This document shows positions 9,063 through 17,023 of a DNA stretch of 64,000 nucleotides, piece after piece. A program made the translations under genes and the position numbers. The notes beneath the pieces are model-generated. The model ran no database searches. It worked only from the letters and a program-made list of their open reading frames with translations, and had not been told where the DNA came from. The DNA is from CAJQQY01 sp045106765 (GTDB taxonomy: Bacteria > Bacteroidota > Bacteroidia > Chitinophagales > Saprospiraceae): the NCBI GenBank assembly GCA_045106765.1, contig JBGCFD010000028.1:51266-115265 (forward strand), written 5' to 3'. The number at the start of each line of letters is the position of its first letter. The stretch's first letter is position 1.

Positions 9063-10241
9063 TTATTTCGAAACGGGTTCTAAAGAAATTCTACTGATTC
9101 GTTCAAGGCTTTTTTCTAAAACTTCAATTTTATTACACAAAGAAATTCTGATAAACTGATCTCCTTGCGATCCAAAAATTCCACCTGGAGTTAGAAATAC
9201 ATTTTGATCATACAAAACCTTATCTGATAACGCATAACCATCAGTATAGTTACTTGAAACCTTTGCCCAAACGAACATTCCCCCTTGGTCTTTTTGAAAA
9301 GTGCACTCCAACTTTTCCATAATTTTAAAAACCATTTTTTGTCGTTCCCGATAAATTTCATTTAAATCCGAAAACCATTTTGGTGGATTATTTAATGCCT
9401 CAACAGCTCCTAACTGAAGTGGCAAAAACATGCCTGAATCCATATTGCTTTTAAATTTTAAGACAATATTAATCCATTCTTTTTTTCCGACCAACATTCC
9501 AACTCTCCAACCTGCCATGTTGTGAGATTTACTCAAAGAATTTAATTCCATCGCAACATCTTTAGCTCCTTCCATCGACATCAAACTCATCGGCTGATCT
9601 CGCAAAATAAAACTATAAGGATTATCATTGATGACCAAAATCTCATTTCGCTTTGCAAATGTAATTAGTTTGTTATAAAAATCTGGATGAGCAGCTGCCC
9701 CTGTCGGCATGTTGGGAAAATTCACCCACATGATTTTAACTTTACTTAAATCTTGCTGTTCTAATTTTTCCAAATCAGGCATCCATCCTAACTCTTCTTT
9801 CAAATCGTAATTAACTACTTTTGCACCTGCCAACATCGAAGCAGTTCTATAAGCTGGATAGCCAGGATTTGGAACTAAAGCTTCATCTCCTACTTCTAAA
9901 AAGCTCATCGAAATATGCATGATACCTTCCTTCGATCCGATCAAGGGTAACACTTCATTCTGGGGATTCACTTCAACTTGATAATATCTTTGGTACCAGT
10001 CCGCAATCCCTTTGCGTAGTTGTGGAGCACCTCGATAACTTTGATAACCATGTGTATTATTTTCCCAAACTGCTGCTTCCAATTTCTTTCGAGTTGCTTC
10101 AGAAGGTGGCAAATCTGGATTACCAATACCAAGGTTAATAATATCTTTTCCAGCTGCTCGTAGGTCAGCAATCTCTTTCAATTTTTTAGAAAAATAATAT
10201 TCCTTAACTGAGTCTAATCTACTAGCTTGTTTAATGTTCAT
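9063..10241 (-). CDS. Class I/II aminotransferase of the aromatic operon
   Basis: A 392-residue fold-type I PLP enzyme. Seen: GIGNPDLPPS near residue 39, the substrate and cofactor loop NFPNMPTGA, NDNPYSFI, and the Schiff-base Lys in SLSKSHNMAGWRVGM (about residue 236). Its start overlaps the end of pheA by 11 bp, so translation is coupled. The position between pheA and tyrA implies that it transaminates phenylpyruvate and 4-hydroxyphenylpyruvate, or prephenate itself to arogenate. The family label (LL-diaminopimelate/aspartate aminotransferase-like) does not settle which. Confidence 0.9.
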   Translation of the reverse strand: MNIKQASRLDSVKEYYFSKKLKEIADLRAAGKDIINLGIGNPDLPPSEATRKKLEAAVWENNTHGYQSYRGAPQLRKGIADWYQRYYQVEVNPQNEVLPLIGSKEGIMHISMSFLEVGDEALVPNPGYPAYRTASMLAGAKVVNYDLKEELGWMPDLEKLEQQDLSKVKIMWVNFPNMPTGAAAHPDFYNKLITFAKRNEILVINDNPYSFILRDQPMSLMSMEGAKDVAMELNSLSKSHNMAGWRVGMLVGKKEWINIVLKFKSNMDSGMFLPLQLGAVEALNNPPKWFSDLNEIYRERQKMVFKIMEKLECTFQKDQGGMFVWAKVSSNYTDGYALSDKVLYDQNVFLTPGGIFGSQGDQFIRISLCNKIEVLEKSLERISRISLEPVSK

Positions 10242-11145
10242 ATTTCTCCCCTTTATTGTAAGTACCTAAAATTCTTAACTCTAAAGTGTGTTTTTTGATT
10301 ACATTAATGATGCTCTCAAAATCTTTATTCTCGTCCAATAAAAAATCTACAAAAAACAAATATTCAAACTCACTATCTAACAATGGAGCAGATTGAATTT
10401 TTGTTAAGTTAGTTTTACACAAAGCCAATGCTGCTAGCACTTGATGCAAACTTCCTACTTCATGTGGTAAAGTAAAACAAAGAGAAACTTTGTTAAACTC
10501 TTTATTTACAGGACTTTCAGATCGACCAAGCACTAAAAAACGAGTATAATTTTTCTTAAAAGTTTCTATACTTTTTCCAATCATTTCTAGCTCATACATT
10601 TCTGCTGCCAAAGAACTTGCGATTGCTCCTGTATTTTTTAACTGCCCATCAAGTACTCTTTTGGCACTTAACGCAGTATCTTCCGCCTCAATTAATTTTA
10701 TGTGTGGATATTGTTTAAAAAATTTCTGACATTGGACAATTGCCACAGGATGAGAATACACCTCTGTCAAATCTTCAATTTTCACACCTGGCAAAACCAT
10801 TAAATTTTGCTGAATTCTTAAATAAATTTCCCCCACAATATGTAAATCAGAATGATTTAATAATTGGTAATTATTTAAAATACTTCCTGCGATGGTATTT
10901 TCAATTGCCATCAAAGCACAATCAGTTTGCGATTTATCTTCGGCTTTAATGACCAACTCATCGAAAGTATCCGCAGGAATTATTTCTAAATTTTTATCAT
11001 TAAAAAATCTTCGAGCAGCAATATGATGGAATGCTCCAGGCACTCCTTGAATTGCAATTCGTGGCTGTTTCGAAATACCAGAATCAACTTCCGAAGTTGC
11101 TTCAATTTTCTCTTCCTCCGATTTTAAGTTTTTGTAATTACTCAT
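10231..11145 (-). CDS. pheA: Prephenate dehydratase
   Basis: Converts prephenate to phenylpyruvate, the phenylalanine branch. A 304-residue protein with about 27 extra polar residues at the N-terminus, then RIAIQGVPGAFHHIAA, the catalytic-region motif YTRFLVLG (about 199-206), and a C-terminal ACT domain (VSLCFTLPHEVGSLHQVLAAL, with IQSAPL in place of IESRP) that binds phenylalanine for feedback inhibition. It is the first structural gene of the leftward aromatic operon and lies directly downstream of two tandem attenuators (11163-11472), so it is expected to respond to charged tRNA levels as well as to phenylalanine itself. Confidence 0.95.
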   Translation of the reverse strand: MSNYKNLKSEEEKIEATSEVDSGISKQPRIAIQGVPGAFHHIAARRFFNDKNLEIIPADTFDELVIKAEDKSQTDCALMAIENTIAGSILNNYQLLNHSDLHIVGEIYLRIQQNLMVLPGVKIEDLTEVYSHPVAIVQCQKFFKQYPHIKLIEAEDTALSAKRVLDGQLKNTGAIASSLAAEMYELEMIGKSIETFKKNYTRFLVLGRSESPVNKEFNKVSLCFTLPHEVGSLHQVLAALALCKTNLTKIQSAPLLDSEFEYLFFVDFLLDENKDFESIINVIKKHTLELRILGTYNKGEKYEH

Positions 11146-11162
11146 TAAAGTTTAGTATTTAA

Positions 11163-11191
11163 ATAAAAAAAAGTCCTCAACCGAGGACTTT
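11163..11191 (-). terminator. Attenuator terminator 2, just before pheA
   Basis: Read leftward: AAAGTCCTC, loop GGTT, GAGGACTTT, then a run of U (plus-strand A at 11163-11170). It begins 43 bases after the stop of leader peptide 2 and ends 17 bp before the pheA start. The 5' arm and the bases before it can pair instead with 11220-11233, so the terminator is conditional. Confidence 0.88.
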
Positions 11192-11233
11192 CATTTTTTA
11201 TTCTAGGAATAAATAGATCAAATGAATGTCCTC
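11183..11233 (-). promoter_or_regulatory. Antiterminator of attenuator 2
   Basis: On the leftward transcript GAGGACATTCATTT (11233-11220) is complementary at 13 of 14 positions to AAATGAAAGTCCTC (11196-11183), which contains the 5' arm of terminator 2. The upstream strand starts one base after the leader 2 stop codon. A ribosome at the stop would cover it and let the terminator form. A ribosome stalled earlier on Phe/Tyr/Trp codons would leave it free to pair. Confidence 0.8.
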
Positions 11234-11234
11234 T

Positions 11235-11297
11235 TTACGATTCAACGTAAAACCAGAAACCATAATAAAAATAAAATGCATTGGTTAGGATTTTCAT
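11235..11297 (-). CDS. Leader peptide 2 of the aromatic operon
   Basis: A 20-codon frame: ATG at 11297, TAA ending at 11235. Residues 8-17 read FYFYYGFWFY, so nine of ten are aromatic (four Phe, four Tyr, one Trp). There is no Shine-Dalgarno sequence, as usual in this phylum. It is followed immediately by the antiterminator strand and then by terminator 2 and pheA. Composition plus position mark it as a ribosome-mediated attenuation leader rather than a functional protein. Confidence 0.85.
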   Translation of the reverse strand: MKILTNAFYFYYGFWFYVES

Positions 11298-11343
11298 GAT
11301 TCTATATTCAGTTTTGTATTTTTTCACTTAATCGTCTACAAAC

Positions 11344-11380
11344 AAAAAAGAGTTCCTAAAATCTTTAGGAACTCTTTTTT
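11344..11380 (-). terminator. Attenuator terminator 1 (upstream of leader 2)
   Basis: The 11-bp perfect stem GAGTTCCTAAA / TTTAGGAACTC (11350-11374) has a 3-base loop and is flanked by A-runs and T-runs, so it is a strong rho-independent terminator in either direction. It begins 32 bases after the stop of leader peptide 1. Alternative reading: the terminator of msrB. A promoter-like box at 11496 and leader 1 lie between msrB and this hairpin, which favours an attenuator role. Confidence 0.85.
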
Positions 11381-11423
11381 GTTTAAAAACATATTCAAAT
11401 TAGCCCCTACTTCGTAGTGTTCC
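11368..11423 (-). promoter_or_regulatory. Antiterminator of attenuator 1
   Basis: GGAACACT (11423-11416), inside the TGG-AAC-ACT codons of leader peptide 1, can pair at 7 of 8 positions with AGAGTTCC (11375-11368), the 5' arm of terminator 1. A ribosome reaching the stop codon 7 bases further on would mask it. One stalled on the earlier Phe/Tyr codons would not. The pairing is shorter than in attenuator 2. Confidence 0.6.
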
Positions 11424-11472
11424 AGAAATAAAAAAAGCTAAAATAAAATGAATTGTTTTTAAAATCTTTCAT
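11407..11472 (-). CDS. Leader peptide 1 of the aromatic operon
   Basis: A 21-codon frame: ATG at 11472, TAG ending at 11407. Residues 9-17 read FYFSFFYFW, eight aromatic residues of nine, with another Phe at position 4. It starts about 24 bp after a TAGGTTTG promoter-like box, is followed by terminator 1, and precedes a second leader of the same composition. The two leader sequences are not copies of one another beyond their aromatic content. Confidence 0.82.
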   Translation of the reverse strand: MKDFKNNSFYFSFFYFWNTTK

Positions 11473-11495
11473 CTTTTTGTGTTGATTAATTTGTA

Positions 11496-11526
11496 CAAAC
11501 CTAATAGTTAATTTAATAGAAAACAA
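11496..11526 (-). promoter_or_regulatory. Promoter of the aromatic operon
   Basis: Read leftward, TAGGTTTG (11503-11496) matches the Bacteroidota -7 consensus TAnnTTTG exactly, with a TTG about 20 bases upstream as a -33 candidate. Transcription would begin near 11489, shortly before leader peptide 1. No comparable box is visible between the two attenuators, so both appear to be served by this one promoter. Confidence 0.6.
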
Positions 11527-11584
11527 GGGTTTCTCTTTTTTTTACAAAAAAATTAAAGATTGTTTTACGATTGCTAAGTGTATT

Positions 11585-12142
11585 TTATTTCTGTTCTACG
11601 AAATTTAGAGAAACAGAATTAATACAATATCGCAATCCTGTTGGTTTTGGGCCATCATTAAAAACATGACCTTGATGTCCACCACATCTTGCACAATGAA
11701 CTTCATTTCGAGTGTATCCTAAATTTTGGTCGGTATCTCTTCCAAGATGATCTTCATTAATTGGTTGATAAAAACTAGGCCAACCAGTTCCTGATTTATA
11801 TTTGGTCGAAGAATCAAAAAGAGGTAGGTCACATGCTGCACAAGTATAAATTCCTTCTTTTTTATTATCCCACAAATCACCAGTAAAAGATCTTTCTGTT
11901 CCTGCTTCTCGCAAAACATAATATTCTTCTTTCGTTAATTGAGCTTTCCACTCTTGTTTTGTTTTAACGATTTTTTTTAAGGTATCTCCTATTTCAGCAT
12001 TTACTTTGGCAATTCTTGCTTCTGCTTTTTTTACATCATATTCTGAATTAGCCACATTAGGATTTTGGCTACAAGATAATAACGCTGACGCTAGTACAAT
12101 TGCAAAAAAAGAGAACAATACACCTGAAAATATTTTTAACAT
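11585..12142 (-). CDS. msrB: Peptide-methionine (R)-S-oxide reductase, lipoprotein form
   Basis: Repairs methionine-R-sulfoxide in proteins. A 185-residue protein: a lipoprotein signal (SALLSCSQ, lipid-bearing Cys about residue 24), a 30-residue linker, then the MsrB domain. Seen: two CxxC zinc pairs (CAAC about 99-102 and CARC about 148-151), GTGWPSFYQPI, and the catalytic Cys in RYCINSVSL near the C-terminus. The lipid anchor places it outside the cytoplasm, so it would act on envelope proteins. It lies upstream of the aromatic operon on the same strand but is separated from it by the operon's own promoter. Confidence 0.93.
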   Translation of the reverse strand: MLKIFSGVLFSFFAIVLASALLSCSQNPNVANSEYDVKKAEARIAKVNAEIGDTLKKIVKTKQEWKAQLTKEEYYVLREAGTERSFTGDLWDNKKEGIYTCAACDLPLFDSSTKYKSGTGWPSFYQPINEDHLGRDTDQNLGYTRNEVHCARCGGHQGHVFNDGPKPTGLRYCINSVSLNFVEQK

Positions 12143-12170
12143 GATAGTATAGTTTTGAATGAGGAATCTA

Positions 12171-12334
12171 AGAACATATTTAAAATCTTACCGTCCTGAA
12201 AATCAATGCTTTATGAACCTTGCGTCCAATTTAATTTTCATTTAGCTCGCTAAACTTCAAATTAAATTAGCGTTAGCGTTAGCAAGAACCACAAATCATT
12301 GACTTTCAGTTAGTTAAATTTTTAAACATACTCT
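12171..12334. repeat. 164-bp imperfect palindrome
   Basis: The outer ends AGAACATATTTAAAA and the reverse complement of TTTTTAAACATACTCT match with few differences. Further in, CATTGATTTTCAG-like and AATTTAATTT-like words also pair with their counterparts (12203 onward with 12260-12310). The whole msrB - 12857 gap is thus one large stem-like structure. No second copy was noticed in the window. It may be a decayed MITE. Confidence 0.55.
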
Positions 12335-12380
12335 AATTATAATTTTGAATCACAAATGTTTCATTTCAAGGATAGTAATA

Positions 12381-12857
12381 TTACCTCCTTTTTTTCTTTT
12401 TAGATTTTCTTTTCTTTGGAGCCGTCCATTCCTCTCGTTCTGCAAACGCTACAATTTTTTTCATAAAATTAAGAATAGACAAAAAAACCAAATACACAAA
12501 AGTCAGTACATAAAAAATCCACCGAATGGTGCCTGCATCATCAAATGCTATTGACGATGCTAAATACGCCAATACAGCCGAAACTATTGCTAAGCCAAGG
12601 TAGCAAATAATCGATCTGATCCAATATCTATTGATATCGTCCGAAGTAAGACTAAAAATCGAATTCACCACAGCATAAAATAATAGGAAGGAAGCCGATA
12701 TTATCCATGGAAAGTAATCTTTAAATTCGGCTGCTCCAGTCAAAGATGCTACCTTTGAGATTGTCATAAAAATAACTACGAAACCTAAAATCAAGGATGC
12801 TTGCATCACAGGATCTTTGGCTTTTTCAAAAAAAGGATCGTTGGTTGTATTTTGCAT
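12381..12857 (-). CDS. Small four-TM membrane protein
   Basis: A 158-residue protein with four hydrophobic segments (about 20-38, 50-68, 85-103 and 112-130) and a very basic C-terminal tail (KKRKSKKKKRR), which would sit in the cytoplasm by the positive-inside rule. No known motif. It stands alone between msrB and the divergent secreted nuclease. Function unknown. Confidence 0.7.
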   Translation of the reverse strand: MQNTTNDPFFEKAKDPVMQASLILGFVVIFMTISKVASLTGAAEFKDYFPWIISASFLLFYAVVNSIFSLTSDDINRYWIRSIICYLGLAIVSAVLAYLASSIAFDDAGTIRWIFYVLTFVYLVFLSILNFMKKIVAFAEREEWTAPKKRKSKKKKRR

Positions 12858-12946
12858 ATTATAGAAATAAAATAAAAATTGTATTGTTTAATTATTTAGC
12901 TAAAATTAATAATACTTTGCATTTTTTTTTGAGAAAATAAAATCAC

Positions 12947-14905
12947 ATGATAAATAAACTCTGCTTTACCATTTCTGCTACCTTACTGACTATCAACACT
13001 TTAAGTGCACAGAATCCTATTCTTGAAGTTTGGGAAATCCAAGGAGAAGAACTTTTTACTCCTTACCTAAATCAAATCGTTCAAACCAACGAAAATGTAG
13101 TAACTGCTGTAGGTGATGACTTCTTTTTTATCCAAACACCAACTTATCGGTCTGACAATAATCAAGCAACTTCTGATGGAATAATAATAATTACTAATAA
13201 TGCTCCGCCAGTTGAAGTTGGGAATATGGTTTCAATTTCAGGAACTGTTCGAGAGAGTTTCCAACGAACTCAAATGGATGAAGCAGATGGTATGACAATT
13301 ACCGTTGACTCCACTAATGTTTCGCTTCCGCTTCCAGTAATTTTAACTGAGGATTTTCCTTCGCCTAATAATGTAGCCATTCCTGATTTGGAAAAAGTGG
13401 AAGGGATGCTCGTTACATTTCCCCAAGCGATTACTAATTCTCCGACTAATCAGTATGGAGAAACATCTGTGAAAATTGGAACTACAAGGGCATTTCGAGA
13501 GGCTGGAATTGTTACACCTGCTCCTGGTAGTTTACCAGAGTTTGATGGAAATCCGGAAATTTTTGAAGTCAAACTAGGTGGATTAGATTTACCCAATGCA
13601 GATCAACCTTGGGCAAGAATGAATATCGCGGCAACTGGTGTTATGAATTTTGCTTTTGATGATTATTTGTTACTTGCCACCGATTACGAAATTACTGGAC
13701 AAGTTCCTTTAATGGGTGTCGATGAACCCAACACTACTCAAGCAACAATTGGGTGTGTCAATATAAGAGGCTTATCTAATTTAGAAAATGAGTATTCAAT
13801 TCGACGACTAAAAGTAGAAAAGTACATAGTGGATTTAATGCAGGCACCAGACATTGTTGCACTCCAAGAAATTCGAAGCTTAGCAGTCCTTGAAGATATC
13901 GCTACCTTGATTCAGGAAAATAATCCAGATATTATTTACACCCCTTATTTAATTCCTAATGGAGACAATGGAAGTTGGGTAATTAACCTAGGATATCTTG
14001 TAAAAAATACTGTTAGCGATGTTCAAATTACTAGACTCGGAGTAGATGAAAATCTCAGCACAGGAGGAAGAAAGCACGATAGACCACCGCTACTTTTGGA
14101 GGGTAATCTAAATAGCTCTCCGCCTCAACCGATTAGTATTTTAAATCTTCACTTAAGATCTTTAGGAGGCATTACTCAAACTAGTACCAAAATAAAACGA
14201 CATGAAGCAGCAATGTCTGTCGCTCAAATGGTAGAAGATAGAATTGACGAAAATTTATTGGTATTGGGTGATTTCAATGCATTTCAATTTTCAGATGGTT
14301 ATGTCGATGTGGTAAATCAAATTGCAGGTACACCTTCACTTGGAGCAGAATACTCTGTGGAAAATATTGTCTCTACTCCCTTGACTAATCAAGGTTTGAC
14401 TCTTCCGATAGAAGAGCAATATTCTTATGTTTTTCAAGACAATGCCCAAATCTTAGATCATTGTTTAACGACTGAATTCCAAGGATTTACATTTAACAAA
14501 ATGCAATATGTAAGAGGTAATGCTGATTTCTCATCAGACTTCGAAAGTCAGTATCCTCCTTTATATCGAACATCTGACCATGATGGTTTTGTGGTGTATT
14601 TAGATATGGAAAGTGAGTTGACTACTCCCGTAAATAACGTGTTACAAAATAACTTTTCAGTTGACTTTCCAAATCCATTTTCTCAAAACGATTTAGTTAC
14701 TTTGAATTTGGAGGAATCAGAAACTATTCAAATTTCTTTAGTTAATTTTGATGGGAAAATTATTTATGAAAAAAATATAGGAAAATTACCTGAAGGAAAA
14801 AATTCTATAACACTCCCTTTACAAATTCCAAATGGTACTTATTTCCTCAGAGTAACAGGAGAAAAAAACTTTCAAACCAAACCATTAATCTTTATTTCCA
14901 AATGA
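12947..14905 (+). CDS. Secreted endonuclease/exonuclease/phosphatase with T9SS sorting domain
   Basis: A 652-residue exported protein. In order: signal peptide (1-21), a beta-rich OB-like region (about 25-250, with VGNMVSISGTVRE), and an endonuclease/exonuclease/phosphatase domain (about 265-555) with IVALQEIR (metal-binding Glu), LVLGDFNAFQ (Asp/Asn of the active site), an ILDH-like segment and the terminal TSDHDGFVVYL (catalytic His). A C-terminal T9SS type A sorting domain (about 570-652) runs from NNFSVDFPNPFSQ through IPNGTYFLRVTG to the end. It would be delivered to the cell surface or medium, perhaps to degrade extracellular DNA or phosphodiesters. Its stop overlaps the next start by 4 bp. 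Confidence 0.9.
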   Translation: MINKLCFTISATLLTINTLSAQNPILEVWEIQGEELFTPYLNQIVQTNENVVTAVGDDFFFIQTPTYRSDNNQATSDGIIIITNNAPPVEVGNMVSISGTVRESFQRTQMDEADGMTITVDSTNVSLPLPVILTEDFPSPNNVAIPDLEKVEGMLVTFPQAITNSPTNQYGETSVKIGTTRAFREAGIVTPAPGSLPEFDGNPEIFEVKLGGLDLPNADQPWARMNIAATGVMNFAFDDYLLLATDYEITGQVPLMGVDEPNTTQATIGCVNIRGLSNLENEYSIRRLKVEKYIVDLMQAPDIVALQEIRSLAVLEDIATLIQENNPDIIYTPYLIPNGDNGSWVINLGYLVKNTVSDVQITRLGVDENLSTGGRKHDRPPLLLEGNLNSSPPQPISILNLHLRSLGGITQTSTKIKRHEAAMSVAQMVEDRIDENLLVLGDFNAFQFSDGYVDVVNQIAGTPSLGAEYSVENIVSTPLTNQGLTLPIEEQYSYVFQDNAQILDHCLTTEFQGFTFNKMQYVRGNADFSSDFESQYPPLYRTSDHDGFVVYLDMESELTTPVNNVLQNNFSVDFPNPFSQNDLVTLNLEESETIQISLVNFDGKIIYEKNIGKLPEGKNSITLPLQIPNGTYFLRVTGEKNFQTKPLIFISK

Positions 14906-16110
14906 GTTTAGATATAGACAAACTACGAGCAGATACTCCAGGAACACAAGCTGTAATCCATTTTAATAATGCAGGTTGTTCTCTTCCAGTCAAAGAAACT
15001 ATTGATATTATAACAGAGTATTTACAACTCGAAGCAACACTTGGTGGCTATGAAGTAAAAAATAAATATGACCATATTATCAATGAATTTTATACTGAAG
15101 CTGCTCGATTAATTAATGCAGCTGACGATGAGATTGCTCTTGTCGGAAATGCTTCTGATGGGATTAATAAAATTTTATTTTCCATTCCTTGGGAAACTGG
15201 CGATGTGCTTCTGACAACTGAAGTTGAATATGGAAATTGTTATCTTAACTATTTAAAATTAAAAGAAGAAAAAGGAATTGAGGTGAAAGTTGTCCCAAGC
15301 GATGATGACGGGAATATATTGTTAGAAAAAATGGAAGAGATGATTTCGACTAAGGTAAAACTCATCGCAGTCACTCATATCCCTACCAATAGTGGCCTAA
15401 TTATGCCTGCCGAAGCAATTGGAAAAATTGCTAAAAAACATAACATTTTATACCTCCTTGACGCTTGTCAATCTGTTGGTCATATTCCAATCAATGTCAA
15501 AAAAATCCAATGTGATTTTTTAAGTACTACAAGTAGAAAATATCTTCGGGGTCCTCGTGGAATGGGCTTTATTTATGTGAGAAAAGAGGTTTTGCCAAAA
15601 TTAAAACCAATCACTTTAGATATGGTTACTGCTCATTGGAAAGATGCGGATAATTATGATTTGGATTGTGATATAAAAATATTTGAGCAATGGGAAAAAT
15701 CTTATGCATTGGTTTTAGGTTTTTCCAAAGCACTCTCCTATTTGAATAACTTAAGTGTAGAAAATACTTGGAAAAGAATCAAACATTTATCAACTTATTT
15801 GCGAAGTGAATTAGAAAAAATTGCAGGAATCGAAGTTACTGATATTGGAAAAAACCAATGTGGGATTGTTACTTTTTCAGTTGCGGGAATTGAGGCAGAA
15901 GCACTTGTAAATGCATTGTTACAACAAGGAATAAACCTCTCTGCTAGTCTTAGATTTAGCTCAGTTATAGATATGAATAAAAGAGGATTAGAAGGAGTTG
16001 CAAGAGCATCCATTCATTATTATAATACGGAGGATGAGATAGATATTTTAGTAGAAAAAGTGGAACAGATTTTTGCATTTGCGATGTCTAAAAAATCAGC
16101 AACGCCTTAA
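14902..16110 (+). CDS. Class V PLP-dependent aminotransferase
   Basis: A 402-residue cysteine-desulfurase-like/class V aminotransferase. Seen: HFNNAGCSLP at the N-terminus, VTHIPTNSG, the PLP ring Asp in LYLLDACQSVGHI, and the Schiff-base Lys in STTSRKYLRGPRG (about residue 213). The fold includes SufS, isopenicillin N epimerase-like and ergothioneine EgtE-like enzymes; no active-site Cys loop typical of SufS is evident. The start overlaps the nuclease stop (ATGA), so translation is coupled, and a TauE-like permease follows 36 bp later. Substrate unknown. Confidence 0.85.
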   Translation: MSLDIDKLRADTPGTQAVIHFNNAGCSLPVKETIDIITEYLQLEATLGGYEVKNKYDHIINEFYTEAARLINAADDEIALVGNASDGINKILFSIPWETGDVLLTTEVEYGNCYLNYLKLKEEKGIEVKVVPSDDDGNILLEKMEEMISTKVKLIAVTHIPTNSGLIMPAEAIGKIAKKHNILYLLDACQSVGHIPINVKKIQCDFLSTTSRKYLRGPRGMGFIYVRKEVLPKLKPITLDMVTAHWKDADNYDLDCDIKIFEQWEKSYALVLGFSKALSYLNNLSVENTWKRIKHLSTYLRSELEKIAGIEVTDIGKNQCGIVTFSVAGIEAEALVNALLQQGINLSASLRFSSVIDMNKRGLEGVARASIHYYNTEDEIDILVEKVEQIFAFAMSKKSATP

Positions 16111-16146
16111 CCACCAATCATATAAAAAACTGATTATCAACACTTT

Positions 16147-16914
16147 ATGAGTTCATTTTTCGAATTAGCCCCACAGTTTCAAGTTTCAAATCTTTATTGG
16201 TGCTATGCTCTATTTGGCGCATTCCTGATGGGAATTGCTAAGTCAGGAATCAAAGGAATCGGGATAATTATCGTAACGATTTTAGCCTTCGTTTTTGATC
16301 CAAAAGCATCTACTGGAATTGTTTTACCCTTACTAATTGTCGGCGACATCATGGCTGTCATATATTATAATCGTCATGCACAATGGAAATTATTGATGCA
16401 ACTTTTGCCATGGATGATGTTGGGGGTTACTCTAGGAAGTTTTATTGGGAAAGACTTAGTTCCTGAAATCTTTAAAAGGATCATGGCGATCATAATTATT
16501 GGTTCCGTCATCATGATGTTTTGGTGGGAAAATAAAAAAGAAAAAACTGTTCCTACCTCAAAATGGTTTGGGGGATTGATGGGTTTTAGTGCGGGAGTTA
16601 CGACGATGTTAGGGAATCTGGCAGGAGCATTTTCCAATATATTTTTCTTGGCGATGCGATTGCCAAAAGATCAATTTATTGGAACTGCAGCTTGGTTGTT
16701 TTTTATCATTAATATTTTCAAATTACCTTTTCATATTTTTCATTGGGAAAGTATTTCAATGGAATCTATGGCGGTGAATTTCAGGTTATTTCCAATGGTA
16801 ATTTTAGGTTTTTTGGTAGGTTTAAAAGTGGTGGAGAAAATTAAAAATGAGGCTTATCGAAAATTGATTTTAGTGTTGACGGCAGTTGGTGCGATTTTGA
16901 TATTTTTTAAATAA
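16147..16914 (+). CDS. TauE/SafE-family membrane permease
   Basis: A 255-residue polytopic inner-membrane protein with about seven or eight hydrophobic segments. The family pattern is present: GAFLMGIAKSGIKG in the first half and GFSAGVTTMLGNLAGAF in the second, the two pseudo-symmetric repeats. TauE/SafE proteins export sulfite, sulfoacetate or other small anions. It is third in a rightward set after the nuclease and aminotransferase, so it could export a product of the latter. That link is inference only. Confidence 0.87.
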   Translation: MSSFFELAPQFQVSNLYWCYALFGAFLMGIAKSGIKGIGIIIVTILAFVFDPKASTGIVLPLLIVGDIMAVIYYNRHAQWKLLMQLLPWMMLGVTLGSFIGKDLVPEIFKRIMAIIIIGSVIMMFWWENKKEKTVPTSKWFGGLMGFSAGVTTMLGNLAGAFSNIFFLAMRLPKDQFIGTAAWLFFIINIFKLPFHIFHWESISMESMAVNFRLFPMVILGFLVGLKVVEKIKNEAYRKLILVLTAVGAILIFFK

Positions 16915-16916
16915 GA

Positions 16917-17019
16917 ATTTTGCCGCAAAGTTAAAAAGGAGTTTTACCCAGAGTTTCGCAGAGTTTTTAATACTCCCTGTAATTCTGCGTAAAACTCCTT
17001 ATCAACTCTGCGATAAAAA
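16917..17019. terminator. Bidirectional hairpin between convergent genes
   Basis: A long imperfect inverted repeat: 16917-16952 pairs with 16983-17019 around AAGGAGTTTTAC / GTAAAACTCCTT, with CGCAaAGTT / AACTCTGCG outside it. The arms contain near-repeats of agagttt and gcagag. It fills the gap between the TauE-like gene and tkt, which converge. Confidence 0.75.
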
Positions 17020-17023
17020 TTTA

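Noticed and set aside
11344..11380. Simple msrB terminator only
   Set aside because: It could serve as that, but a promoter-like box and a Phe/Tyr-rich leader frame lie between msrB and the hairpin, and its arm can pair with the leader frame, so an attenuator fits better.
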